Source of the DNA: Litorimonas sp039975855
Lineage (GTDB): Bacteria > Pseudomonadota > Alphaproteobacteria > Caulobacterales > Maricaulaceae
Assembly: GCA_039975855.1 (NCBI GenBank)
Contig: JBDWGH010000002.1
Coordinates: forward strand, 930,001-994,000
Length of the DNA: 64,000 bases
Reading direction: 5' to 3'
Of the stretch, positions 8,934-17,714 are shown piece after piece (positions within the stretch are counted from its first letter, which is position 1; each line of letters starts with the position of its first letter). The notes beneath the pieces are model-generated. The model saw nothing but the letters and a program-made list of their open reading frames with translations. It ran no database searches and was not told the DNA's origin. Both the position numbers and the translations under genes were made by a program.

Positions 8934-9084
8934 TGGGTGGCCTATCGAGAGCTTATTGGACCAAGACTGTCCAGCTAGGCCGGTAGCGCAGAAAGGCGTC
9001 GTCGCGTGGGGCTTCTTGGCAAAAGCTGGGAGGGCTCGAAAACATACTAATTTACGCTGGTTTGCACCAGAGCCTGACCACCCA
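8934..9084 (+). ncRNA. Candidate structured RNA in a 490-bp gene-free gap
   Basis: The gap 8689-9178 lies between two convergent genes and has no convincing coding frame. A 7-bp closing stem pairs TGGGTGG (8934-8940) with CCACCCA (9078-9084). Inside are three hairpins. The first is GGAC/GTCC (8958-8961/8969-8972), extended by AGCT/AGCT and CCT/AGG. The second is a long stem at 9008-9037 closed by an AAAA loop. The third is CTGGT/ACCAG (9057-9061/9066-9070). The 9008-9037 stem uses several G-U pairs that would be A-C mismatches on the other strand, so the RNA would be plus-strand. I looked for tmRNA, RNase P, 6S and SRP RNA signatures and found none. Confidence 0.5.
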
Positions 9085-9178
9085 CGCGAACATCACCACT
9101 CATTCAAACTGAGAGACACGAACGAAACAAAGATAGCAAAACAGAACAACGAGCGAGATAAAGGCAACCAATCGTCAA

Positions 9179-10306
9179 TCAAATCCCGGCAACCGTTTCC
9201 TTCACCAGATGATCCACCACAGCGTAGAATGCATCGCGTTTGCGTAGGCCAGCTGTGCGCGCATTTTCATAAATTTCATTTTGGCGACAGGCGGAACTTC
9301 CCCGTTTGACAATGGTGCGCGCGTGTTCAACTTCGGCCAAGCATCCCAGTGCGGCTGCGTCCTCGGCAATCCATGAAATCAATTCTTCCAGAATATCTGC
9401 ATATGGCACGGCCTTCCCCGTCCCAAAATCTATGAGCCGTCCCGAAACGCCATGGCGCTGTGCCATCCATCTGTTTTCAGAAATCAAGAAAGCCGGATAG
9501 ACCCGCCATTTCATATTATCTTTTTTGAGACGCAGAATACGGCGTGTCAGTGACTGATAGATCGCGGTCACGGCCATCGCATCTTCCAACCGCGTGCAGA
9601 CATCGCAGACCCGCATTTCGAGCGTTGGAAATTTTGCGCTGGGACGGATGTCCCACCAAATTTTCGTTGAATCCTCAATCGCGCCTGCAGCAATAATTGC
9701 ATTGATGAGACGTTCATACTCTGAGTAACTTTCAATCTCTTCTGGGATGCCCGTTCGCGGCATGCCGTCAAATACAGACAAGCGATATGATTTCATGCCC
9801 ATCGCCTGACCTTCCCAGAACGGGGAACTGGTCGTCAGCCCGAGCATATGCGGCAGAAAATATCGCATTTGGTTTTGTACATCGATGCGCTGTTCTGGGT
9901 CTTCCAAACCGACATGAACGTGCATCCCGCAAATCATCATGCGGCGGATCGCGCCCTGCATATCACTATCAAGCCGTTCATAGCGTTCACCCTCTGTTGG
10001 GCGTTGGCGTTTCCAGGGTGTAAAAGGATGGGTCGACGCGGCCATGAGGGCCATATCCATGCTCTCGGCGATGCGGGCGATTTCACCGCGTAGGTTCGCA
10101 ATCTGCTCTCGGGCATCACTAACCGTGTCGCAAATGTCCGTTGCAATTTCGATTTGGCAGCGAAGGAATTCTGGCGTCACCCGGTCGCCAATGGCTTTCT
10201 GACATTCCTTCAAGAATCGTTTGGGCGGACTGACAACCGCGTTACGCGTAACCGGATTTACGAGAAGGTATTCTTCTTCTACGCCCAATGTCAGCTTGTC
10301 GTTCAT
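9179..10306 (-). CDS. YbdK-type carboxylate-amine ligase (GCS2 family)
   Basis: The protein belongs to the glutamate-cysteine ligase family 2, whose members join an amino group to a glutamate-like carboxylate using ATP. The N-terminal LTLGVEEEYLLV, the CGMHVHVGL motif, WWDIRPS and LEMRVCDVCT are family signatures. YbdK itself has weak gamma-glutamyl-cysteine ligase activity; the physiological substrate is unknown. I start at the ATG at 10306 (MNDKLTLGVEEEY) because GGAGAG lies upstream and the motif then begins at the usual distance. An ATG 18 bases further upstream is possible. Confidence 0.92.
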   Translation of the reverse strand: MNDKLTLGVEEEYLLVNPVTRNAVVSPPKRFLKECQKAIGDRVTPEFLRCQIEIATDICDTVSDAREQIANLRGEIARIAESMDMALMAASTHPFTPWKRQRPTEGERYERLDSDMQGAIRRMMICGMHVHVGLEDPEQRIDVQNQMRYFLPHMLGLTTSSPFWEGQAMGMKSYRLSVFDGMPRTGIPEEIESYSEYERLINAIIAAGAIEDSTKIWWDIRPSAKFPTLEMRVCDVCTRLEDAMAVTAIYQSLTRRILRLKKDNMKWRVYPAFLISENRWMAQRHGVSGRLIDFGTGKAVPYADILEELISWIAEDAAALGCLAEVEHARTIVKRGSSACRQNEIYENARTAGLRKRDAFYAVVDHLVKETVAGI

Positions 10307-10451
10307 AATCCCCGCTCTCTCCATTTCTGGCTATCAGGGGTTACGACCCTGTGTAAAGTGCGGATGAAAAGGGTTGCGCGCAGGACTTGGTGCGCTATAT
10401 CGCGCCCCTTATCAGATACCACTCATCTGATATGAATTGCTTACCCTGAAT

Positions 10452-10480
10452 GGTGAGGTGGCCGAGTGGTTTAAGGCGCA
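10452..10480 (+). repeat. Partial duplicate of the tRNA-Ser 5' half (29 bp)
   Basis: Bases 10452-10480 are identical to 10574-10602, the first 29 bases of the tRNA-Ser gene (acceptor 5' strand, D arm and the first two anticodon-stem bases). The match ends abruptly at 10480, and no anticodon loop, variable arm or T arm follows, so this copy cannot make a tRNA. The two copies are direct repeats 122 bases apart. This could be the scar of an element that used this tRNA as its attachment site, or a tandem duplication followed by deletion. Confidence 0.85.
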
Positions 10481-10486
10481 CTGCCC

Positions 10487-10536
10487 GTCGGTCCTTGACC
10501 GACAAACATTTTGAGATAAGCGTGCGCTTGTCTCAA
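10487..10536 (+). other. Two strong hairpins between the tRNA-Ser copies
   Basis: GTCGGTC (10487-10493) and GACCGAC (10497-10503) form a perfect 7-bp stem with a CTT loop. Directly after, 10511-10522 and 10525-10536 form a 12-bp stem (TTGAGATAAGCG paired with CGCTTGTCTCAA) with one U-G wobble and a two-base turn. The wobble would be A-C on the other strand, so any transcript is plus-strand. No U tract follows, so a simple terminator is unlikely. The role is unknown. Confidence 0.5.
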
Positions 10537-10573
10537 ACCCCACGGCGCAAGCCTTGGGTATATACGCTTCAGA

Positions 10574-10664
10574 GGTGAGGTGGCCGAGTGGTTTAAGGCG
10601 CACGCTTGGAAAGCGTGTTTAGGTTTGTAGCCTAACGTGGGTTCGAATCCCATCCTCACCTCCA
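10574..10664 (+). tRNA. tRNA-Ser (anticodon GGA)
   Basis: A 91-base class II tRNA with a long variable arm. The acceptor pairs GGTGAGG (10574-10580) with CCTCACC (10654-10660) and CCA is encoded (10662-10664). The anticodon stem CACGC/GCGTG flanks GGA at 10608-10610, reading UCC and UCU serine codons. The T arm holds GGTTCGAATCC. The discriminator base is T rather than the G of E. coli tRNA-Ser. A 29-bp copy of its 5' end lies upstream. Confidence 0.95.
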
Positions 10665-10844
10665 GAACGATTTGCAAAATGTTACAAATCTTCAGTCCAT
10701 CACTAATTTTGCCAAAAGTGAGATAAAAATTGAGATAAAGACCCTTTTTTAGGAATAGTATCTTCGTTTGTGACAACCGTTTTTGTATTGCTTGCTGATT
10801 AGAACACTTAGAATTTAGAAACGTCGTCGACGGGTTGACATTTA

Positions 10845-11324
10845 ATGGTAGATGAAATGACAAACTCCGACATCCTCGAGTCTTGTTTGATATTTTTTGA
10901 TGAGATTGGACTCGCGACTGAGCATGTTGAAGATATTTCAGATTGCGTCGTTCCTGGTCTTTCGATCAAAGACGGAGTTTTGCAGATTTGCGAGGATAGC
11001 CTTCTTTATCCCGGCGACCTCCTTCATGAAGCCGGTCATATTGCTGTCGTACCCAAATGCGATAGAGCTACCCTCAACAACGAAACGATTGGTGAAAGAG
11101 AGTACTCCGAAGCTGAAGAAATGATGGCTATCGCTTGGTCTTACGCAGCGGCGCTACATCTAAAATTGGACCCGACGACCGTCTTCCATGATGACGGGTA
11201 TAAAGGCGGTGGCAGTTGGATCGCGGAAGCTTTCGCTTCTGGCGGCAACATTGGCGTACCGACTCTGATGTGGGCTGGTATGACGGATCAGTTCCCGAAA
11301 ATGACCCACTGGATGAGATCCTAA
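10845..11324 (+). CDS. Small HExxH-motif protein of unknown function
   Basis: The 159-residue product has no signal peptide. Its centre reads GDLLHEAGHIAVVP with HEAGH at 61-65, a zinc-binding HExxH. A downstream acidic helix (EREYSEAEEMMAIAWSYAAAL) could supply a third ligand, as in minimal zinc peptidases, but I cannot assign a peptidase family. It resembles small conserved hypothetical proteins of proteobacteria. It follows the tRNA-Ser, a position where acquired genes often sit. Starts at 10845 and 10857 are both possible; neither has a strong Shine-Dalgarno. Confidence 0.7.
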   Translation: MVDEMTNSDILESCLIFFDEIGLATEHVEDISDCVVPGLSIKDGVLQICEDSLLYPGDLLHEAGHIAVVPKCDRATLNNETIGEREYSEAEEMMAIAWSYAAALHLKLDPTTVFHDDGYKGGGSWIAEAFASGGNIGVPTLMWAGMTDQFPKMTHWMRS

Positions 11325-11366
11325 AATCTCACCCAGTAGAGCCTTGCCCCAACCTCACGCATTTCT

Positions 11367-14300
11367 CTAACTTTGAACCCGTTGAGAGGTCTGTATTTTT
11401 GCAGAGAACCCGGGCTGCTTTTGACCTTTGATGAGATATTTAAAGCCACGTCCGATATCTGCGCCAATACCATAAAGTGCGGGCACGAAGAACAATGTAA
11501 CGAAAAGGGCAAACAACACACCAAAGGCTAGGCTGATACCAATTGGGATGAGCCATTGTGCTTGAAGAGATTTTTCCATCAGCAATGGGAATAGCCCGAC
11601 AAAGGTCGTGAGCGAGGTCAGGAGGATCGGTCTAAAACGGCGGGTGCCAGCTTCAATTAAAGCCTGAGCCCCGTCCATGCCTTGATCCCGTAATCGATGG
11701 ACATAATCCAATAAGACCAGGTTATCATTGACCGCTACCCCAGCCGCGGCGAACATCCCCAAAATCGATAGTAATGACATTGTGGCACCCATGGTGAGAT
11801 GGCCGATAATCATTCCGCAGTAACAGAATGGGATGGCCGCCAACAAAATCAATATTGGTTCAAAGTAGGATTTGAACGACACCGCGACAATGAAATACGC
11901 GACACCAATCGCGATCAGCATGAAAGTCATCAGCTCTTGTTGAAACTCCGCTTCACCTTGCGCACGGCCAATATTGCCTCGCGTGACATTCGGATGGGCA
12001 CGTTCAAAATCTGCAAAGAATCCTTCATTTAACTCTTTGCGAATTTCCTCAATGCGCTCGGATACGACTTCGGCAGAGACAATAATCGCGCGTTGACGTT
12101 CACGGCGTAAAATTCGGTTTGTTCCTTTTTCGAACCGCAAGTCCGCAACGGTTTCCAAAGGCAATTCTCGCCCATCGGCCGTCCGAATACGGATAGAGTT
12201 CAAGAAGTCGAGCGACTCTCTGTCGACACGAGGGTATCGAACGTAGACACGGACATCTTCACCGTCGCGCGGCAGCCGTTGAACCTCTTCACCAAAGAAG
12301 CCCTGGCGAACCTGACGGGCGACATCTGCGGCTGTGACGCCAAGTGCCTCAGCGCCTGGTTTCAAGTCGAACTGAACTTCTTCAGATGCACTTTCCATGT
12401 CATTGACGACATTAAAGACGCCCTCATAGCTACGCAATTGCGCCATCAAATCATCAGCAGCTGCTTCCAAATCTACGAACTCTTTTGCGTTCAAGACATA
12501 TTGGATAGGCGGCCCATCATTACCGTCTTGGTAATTTACATTGATGTTTTCTGCATCAGGAACTTCCCCAATAAGGTCACGTAAACGTTCCGCTGTTTCT
12601 TTCGCGGTAAGTGCCCGCGTCTCAGGCGGAACGAGTTTAACAAGTGCCAAGACATTATCATCACGTGACCGCGTATACCAATTTTCAATGAGATCACCGT
12701 CCGTCTCAGAAATCTCCTTCTGAAGCTCTTCTTCGGCATGTTGCAGCTGCGCAAGAACTTCGAGCGTTCGGGTATAAGGCGTACCTTCCGGTAGCTCGAC
12801 CGATATTTCAATTTGGTCAGATTCGCCCTCAGGAAAGAAGGAAGATTTAACCAACCCATTCGCGACAACGCCAACGGTAAGTATCATCATTCCAACAAAG
12901 ATTGATGCGGTGAAATAACGGCGGCGCAAAGCGGCCGTGATAAGAGGTCGATAAATTGACTCGGCGACCCAGGTCAGACTATCCGCGACTTTCTTCTGAA
13001 AACGCATGATACGGCTTTTGGGATCTACAGGCTTCAAATGCGCCAAATGAGCCGGAAGGATCAGAAGCGATTCAACAAGCGAGAAGAATAGAGCCAAAAT
13101 TACGACAAGAGATATTGCACGCGTAAATTCACTCGTTCCGCCGCTTAAGTACATCCAAGGCGCAAAGAAAATCATCGTCGTCAGCACGGCGAATATAACG
13201 GGTTTAACAACCATATTCGCGCCGTTCACCGCCGCATCCAAACCTTCTTCGCCGGACTCGGTTTTGAAGTGAATCGCCTCTCCCACAATAATCGCATCAT
13301 CGACAATCACGCCGATCACTAAGAGGAAAGCAAAGGTCGAAATCATGTTAAAGGACACGTCGAAGAGCGGTAGCAATGCCAATCCACCGGCAAAGGCTGT
13401 CGCGATTCCCATACTAACCCAGAATGCGATTTTGGGCCGTAGAAACAACATCAAGGTCAAACAAACCAAGAGAAGTCCCGTGAAAAAGTTCTTCGCGATT
13501 GTGTTGATTCGCCCCGTATATTGCTCGGCGGCATCTTCCCACGTTGTGATGGAAATTCCGTCTGGCAAACTCTCGGCATTCTTTTCCAGGTAATTCGTCA
13601 CATTTTCAGACATTTTTACAATGTCCATGCTTGGGCCGCTCATCACCTGTACAAGGATAGTGCGCTTGCCATTTACCGTCGCAAGCAAATTAACTTGCTC
13701 AAATCCGTCTATGACGGTTGCAACGTCTCCCACGCGAATAAGCGCGCCGCCGGCATCTTGCCGGACAACAATATTTTCAAACTCAGCTTGGGAATCTGCT
13801 TGATTGCGCGTGCGAAGTTGCATGTTCCCAATATCCGTGCGCACGGTGCCAGAAGACGCGTTTACGGACGTTCCACGAACAGCCTGAGCGACTTCGCCAA
13901 GCGTTAAGCCATATTGTCGCAAAGCGTCTTCAGAGACTTCGATCGAAACCTCCTCTCCGCGTACACCGAATAAGTCTACCGAGGGGACATAGCCAAGAAG
14001 AGCGACTTCACGGCGTGTTTTTTCGGCGAACCGTTTCAACTCTCTTTCAGATACGCTGTCATCACCAGATACGGCCAATCGGATCATTTCTTGCTGATTG
14101 CGAAAGACATTAATCTGCGGTTCCTCAGCTGCAGGCGGAAACGCATTGATTGAATCAACAGCCCGTTTCACGTCCGCCATCAGGACCGCTTCATCGACCC
14201 CGTTTTTTCCGACAACGGTAACTGATCCGCCGCCTTCGCCGGCAAAAGCCCACATACGATTGACGCCTTGCACTTCGGACAGAGCTTCTTCCATCCTGAC

Positions 14301-14495
14301 AATCAATTGCTCTTCAACATCTTGCGGAGACGCACCTGGCCACGCCACATAGGTCCAAGCTCCCGGAAACTCGACATATGGCTCAAGCTCTCGTTCAATT
14401 TGAACATAGCTAACAATGCCGCCGATAAAGCAAATCAGCATAAGAAGGTTGGCGGCAACCGGGTTACTTGCCCACCATTTTATTATCTTTGTCAT
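11367..14495 (-). CDS. RND-family efflux permease (AcrB/MexF type)
   Basis: At 1042 residues this is full length for a resistance-nodulation-division pump. It has the N-terminal first helix (NPVAANLLMLICFIGGIVSYV), a large periplasmic porter domain, the 4-helix block with GVIVDDAIIVGEA (proton-relay aspartates of helix 4), a second periplasmic domain and the closing helix block with LTSLTTFVGLFPLLMEKS. Such pumps use the proton gradient to export drugs, bile-like compounds or metals through a tripartite complex. The ATG overlaps the adaptor stop by 4 bases, so pump and adaptor are one operon. No outer-membrane channel gene is adjacent, so a shared TolC-like channel is implied. Confidence 0.96.
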   Translation of the reverse strand: MTKIIKWWASNPVAANLLMLICFIGGIVSYVQIERELEPYVEFPGAWTYVAWPGASPQDVEEQLIVRMEEALSEVQGVNRMWAFAGEGGGSVTVVGKNGVDEAVLMADVKRAVDSINAFPPAAEEPQINVFRNQQEMIRLAVSGDDSVSERELKRFAEKTRREVALLGYVPSVDLFGVRGEEVSIEVSEDALRQYGLTLGEVAQAVRGTSVNASSGTVRTDIGNMQLRTRNQADSQAEFENIVVRQDAGGALIRVGDVATVIDGFEQVNLLATVNGKRTILVQVMSGPSMDIVKMSENVTNYLEKNAESLPDGISITTWEDAAEQYTGRINTIAKNFFTGLLLVCLTLMLFLRPKIAFWVSMGIATAFAGGLALLPLFDVSFNMISTFAFLLVIGVIVDDAIIVGEAIHFKTESGEEGLDAAVNGANMVVKPVIFAVLTTMIFFAPWMYLSGGTSEFTRAISLVVILALFFSLVESLLILPAHLAHLKPVDPKSRIMRFQKKVADSLTWVAESIYRPLITAALRRRYFTASIFVGMMILTVGVVANGLVKSSFFPEGESDQIEISVELPEGTPYTRTLEVLAQLQHAEEELQKEISETDGDLIENWYTRSRDDNVLALVKLVPPETRALTAKETAERLRDLIGEVPDAENINVNYQDGNDGPPIQYVLNAKEFVDLEAAADDLMAQLRSYEGVFNVVNDMESASEEVQFDLKPGAEALGVTAADVARQVRQGFFGEEVQRLPRDGEDVRVYVRYPRVDRESLDFLNSIRIRTADGRELPLETVADLRFEKGTNRILRRERQRAIIVSAEVVSERIEEIRKELNEGFFADFERAHPNVTRGNIGRAQGEAEFQQELMTFMLIAIGVAYFIVAVSFKSYFEPILILLAAIPFCYCGMIIGHLTMGATMSLLSILGMFAAAGVAVNDNLVLLDYVHRLRDQGMDGAQALIEAGTRRFRPILLTSLTTFVGLFPLLMEKSLQAQWLIPIGISLAFGVLFALFVTLFFVPALYGIGADIGRGFKYLIKGQKQPGFSAKIQTSQRVQS

Positions 14496-15787
14496 TCTAC
14501 TGCTCCTGCTTCAGTGGCAGGGATAGCGTTCGCCTCACCCGGTTTAACGACTTGAATCTTCATGCCATCTGCGACGCCTCGAATTGGCGATGTGATAACC
14601 GTATCACCCAATGTCAGGCCGCTTTGTACAATGGCATGCTGGCGATCACTTGAGACTACGGACACCGTTTTGATAGACAAAGTATCGCCGTCAGCGAGAT
14701 ATACTTTGTCCTCCCCTCGCAGGGCAGTGCGCGGAATAACAATGACGTTGTCTAATTTTTGGCCGTCGATAGCCGCTTTGACATAAATCCCAGGCGCAAG
14801 CGGAGTGCCGTCGCTGGCTCCTGCCCCAAATGGGTCACGTACTTCTGCATATGCAAAAAGCACGCGGGTATTTGAATCAAAGCGGCTATCTGTCCGCACA
14901 ATGCGCCCCTTCCATTCGCTAAACGTCCCAGCGACGTCAGCGGATAAGGTTACAGGTATTCCGCCATCTGAAGCTGACGCTTCATAACCGAGCGTCAGCC
15001 CGGCACGGCGGAGATCTGCATTTGTCATGGGTAGGCGCACATCCATGACATCAACGGAGTAGATTTCACCTAAGCGCGTTCCCGCGGTTACGAATTCCCC
15101 TTGATCGACGTGACGCATCGTAACGCGCCCATCGAAGGGAGCATAAAGTGAAGTCCGTGCAAGTTGCAGTTCTGCTTCGGAGAGACGTGCTAATGCGGAG
15201 GCAAGTTGCGCTTCGGCCTCCGCCATTTGAGGTTCGCGCAAGGTCAGCGGCGTCGGCGCACCGCTTCGACCGAGATCTTCCCAATCCTTTCGTGCAAGGA
15301 CAGACTCTGATTTTTCACGGGCAATAACTGTTTTCGCTTGCGCAACATTGGCCCGGGCTTGCGTAACGCGTAATTCAAACTCTGCAGGTTCAACGCGAAC
15401 CAACAAATCACCTTTTTTAAAGCGGCCGCCTTCAATGAACTTTGGAGACATATAGGTAATCAGGCCGTTGACTTGTGGCACCAAATTTATCTCGGTCCTG
15501 GGTTGAACTTCACCTTGAACATCAACGGTGAGGGTCACATCATCCTGAACGGCAACATCGGTCAGCACCGGAATGGCTTTGACGACATCTTCTTTTTCTT
15601 CAGGTTGCGGTTTCAACGCGCCCATGGCCATAAAGCCGGCAATAGCGCCAATAAGAACAAGAAGCGGTAGGACAAATATAAGCAGCCGCCATATCCAGAG
15701 CTGCTTACGCGGCGCGCGTTCCGGCACAGAATTATTGTCGTCTAACCCGAAAACCTGCGGTTCTCGGGCGTTAGGTGAATCAGTCAT
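14492..15787 (-). CDS. RND periplasmic adaptor subunit (membrane fusion protein)
   Basis: The adaptor bridges the RND pump to an outer-membrane channel. I start at the ATG at 15787 (MTDSPNAREPQ), preceded by GGGAG at ideal spacing, rather than 22 codons upstream. A single N-terminal membrane anchor (about 28-55) is followed by a lipoyl half-motif (VQPRTEINLVPQVNGLITYMSPKFIEGGRFKKGDLL), a coiled-coil hairpin, the second lipoyl half (TSLYAPFDGRVTMRHVDQGEFVTAGTRLG) and beta-barrel and membrane-proximal domains. Its stop overlaps the pump start, typical of translational coupling. Confidence 0.95.
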   Translation of the reverse strand: MTDSPNAREPQVFGLDDNNSVPERAPRKQLWIWRLLIFVLPLLVLIGAIAGFMAMGALKPQPEEKEDVVKAIPVLTDVAVQDDVTLTVDVQGEVQPRTEINLVPQVNGLITYMSPKFIEGGRFKKGDLLVRVEPAEFELRVTQARANVAQAKTVIAREKSESVLARKDWEDLGRSGAPTPLTLREPQMAEAEAQLASALARLSEAELQLARTSLYAPFDGRVTMRHVDQGEFVTAGTRLGEIYSVDVMDVRLPMTNADLRRAGLTLGYEASASDGGIPVTLSADVAGTFSEWKGRIVRTDSRFDSNTRVLFAYAEVRDPFGAGASDGTPLAPGIYVKAAIDGQKLDNVIVIPRTALRGEDKVYLADGDTLSIKTVSVVSSDRQHAIVQSGLTLGDTVITSPIRGVADGMKIQVVKPGEANAIPATEAGAVE

Positions 15788-15963
15788 TTTCGTCTCCCAT
15801 CGGTTGGCACACCGATATGAACCCTCATTAGGCTCATAATTATCGTTTTTCAATATGTATTTATCGTTTTTCAGAGTTTTTTTGACAGTTTGTCGCGATT
15901 TCAGGCTGCAATCGGCTCACCATTTCGGTTTCATAATCGACTTCTCCCTGCTAACCGCCGCCC

Positions 15964-16545
15964 ATGAGTGACGCCCAAAATTTCCCTCGGCCTGATTTTG
16001 CCTGGCAGTTAGATGCTCCTATTGCCAAATATGAAAACGCCTGGATGCGCGTTGATGATATTCCAGCCATTGACCCCAATGGAAAAGACGCAACCTATGG
16101 CGTGGTTCACTTCAAAAACTTAGCCGTCGGTGTTGTTCCCTATCAAGATCGACATATTTGGTTAGTCGGGCAAAGCCGTGTCGCGTTTCAAAGTTATAGT
16201 TGGGAAATCCCTGCTGGCGGTGATCCGGAAGGAAAAAACCCTAAAGGAACCGCCCATCGTGAATTGAAGGAAGAAACGGGATTCACTGCAGGCCAGATGG
16301 AAGAAATTTTAAAGATGGAACTTTCTAACTCTATCACGGATGAGTTTTGCCTCATTTATTTGGCTACCGACCTCACACCCGGGGAAACTGAGTTGGAGAG
16401 TAGTGAAGATATTTCCATCATGAAAATCAGTCTGGACTCTGCGCTTGCCGCTGTCGATGCTGGAGAAATCCGAGATTCGTTGAGCGTAGCAGCTATTTTG
16501 AAGCTAGACCGAATGCGCGCATTGGGTCAGCTTGATGGACGCTGA
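15964..16545 (+). CDS. Nudix hydrolase, ADP-ribose pyrophosphatase type
   Basis: The product (193 aa) has the layout of ADP-ribose/ADP-sugar pyrophosphatases, with SWEIPAGG just before the Nudix helix. The Nudix box spans Gly85 to Phe107 and keeps the catalytic R99-E100-L-K-E103-E104-x-G106 core. The glutamate expected eight residues before Arg99 is Lys91, a deviation from G-x5-E-x7-REUxEExGU. Activity is still likely because the metal-binding glutamates are present. The gene overlaps the following flavoprotein gene by 11 bases, suggesting co-translation. Confidence 0.9.
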   Translation: MSDAQNFPRPDFAWQLDAPIAKYENAWMRVDDIPAIDPNGKDATYGVVHFKNLAVGVVPYQDRHIWLVGQSRVAFQSYSWEIPAGGDPEGKNPKGTAHRELKEETGFTAGQMEEILKMELSNSITDEFCLIYLATDLTPGETELESSEDISIMKISLDSALAAVDAGEIRDSLSVAAILKLDRMRALGQLDGR

Positions 16546-17707
16546 TGTTATCATCATTGGGGGCGGCGCTGCTGGCCTCATGTGCGGCGCAGTTGCCGGG
16601 CGGCGAGGCAAATCTGTTATTATTATAGATCATGCAGACCGTGCAGGCGAAAAAATCCGAATAAGCGGCGGCGGGCGATGTAACTTTACAAATCTGCACT
16701 GTGGTCCAGATAATTTCATTTCTCAGAATCCACATTTCGCAAAATCGGCGCTCAGCCGATACACCCAGTACGACTTCCTTGACCTCGTCGAACGCTACGG
16801 CATCAAATGGCACGAAAAGACGAAAGGTCAGCTTTTCTGTGACGGGCGCTCGCAAGAAATAATCGATATGTTGTTGGCCGAATGCAACATTGCGGGAAAT
16901 GAGATTCGACTGGGTACAGAAGTTTTAGGTGTCGAAAAACTAGGAGACGGGTTTGTTGTCACAACGCCGACCCAAACCTTAGCGGCGGCAGCACTCGTTA
17001 TTGCGTGCGGCGGCCCTTCTATTCCCAAAATGGGCGCAACCGGATTTGGTTATAAAGTCGCCGAACAATTTGGGATTGACGTCATCACACCAGAACCGGC
17101 CCTCGTGCCACTGACTTTCACCGATCAATTGAAAGAACCCATCGCGGCTCTGTCCGGTGTGAGTGTTGACACCATCGTAAGTAACGAAAAGGCCAGCTTC
17201 GATGAAGCTCTGCTGTTCACCCACCGAGGCTTATCCGGGCCTGCGATTTTGCAAATCAGCTCCTATTGGAATTCCGGCGAGGCGATCACTGTTGACATGG
17301 CCCCCGGTAGAGACACCTTAGCAGAATTGAGGAAGGCCAAAGAAGCCACCCCAAGACTCTCACCTGAGAAATGGTTAGCTAGCCGCCTCCCCGTTCGACT
17401 AGCTACTCACTTGGCAACGGGGTTTAAACATGAACGCCTCGCCGATATGCCTGACCGCGAACTGGCCAATCTCGCTCTACAAGTCAGCGCATGGCACATT
17501 CGCCCTGCAGGAACTGAGGGTTACCGAAAAGCTGAGGTCACGCGCGGGGGCGTGAATACGGACACATTGTCATCAAAAACCATGGAGGTTCGCGACGTGC
17601 CGGGTCTATATTTCATTGGCGAAGTTGTCGATGTGACGGGTCACCTTGGCGGGCATAATTTCCAATGGGCTTGGGCAAGCGGCACGGCTTGTGGTCAGTC
17701 ATTATAG
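16535..17707 (+). CDS. BaiN/HI0933-like FAD-binding oxidoreductase
   Basis: A flavoprotein of 390 residues. The N-terminal dinucleotide-binding motif is VIIIGGGAAGLMCG (5-18), followed by EKIRISGGGRCNFTN, the hallmark of the HI0933/BaiN/aminoacetone oxidase family. The C-terminal GEVVDVTGHLGGHNFQWAWASG is the second FAD contact. Physiological substrates of the family are mostly unknown; BaiN reduces bile-acid intermediates, and others may oxidise aminoacetone. The ATG at 16535 lies inside the Nudix gene end; an in-frame TTG three bases upstream is less likely. Confidence 0.9.
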   Translation: MDADVIIIGGGAAGLMCGAVAGRRGKSVIIIDHADRAGEKIRISGGGRCNFTNLHCGPDNFISQNPHFAKSALSRYTQYDFLDLVERYGIKWHEKTKGQLFCDGRSQEIIDMLLAECNIAGNEIRLGTEVLGVEKLGDGFVVTTPTQTLAAAALVIACGGPSIPKMGATGFGYKVAEQFGIDVITPEPALVPLTFTDQLKEPIAALSGVSVDTIVSNEKASFDEALLFTHRGLSGPAILQISSYWNSGEAITVDMAPGRDTLAELRKAKEATPRLSPEKWLASRLPVRLATHLATGFKHERLADMPDRELANLALQVSAWHIRPAGTEGYRKAEVTRGGVNTDTLSSKTMEVRDVPGLYFIGEVVDVTGHLGGHNFQWAWASGTACGQSL

Positions 17708-17714
17708 GCTCACT

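Noticed and set aside
8934..9084. 6S or SRP RNA
   Set aside because: The architecture is multi-hairpin rather than a single bubble-containing rod, and SRP loop motifs are missing.
8636..9309. Open frames on the plus strand past the TPR gene
   Set aside because: They overlap real genes on both sides, have no family resemblance and cover the structured RNA candidate.
10412..10863. Minus-strand frames across the tRNA-Ser
   Set aside because: They run antisense through a tRNA gene and have no similarity.
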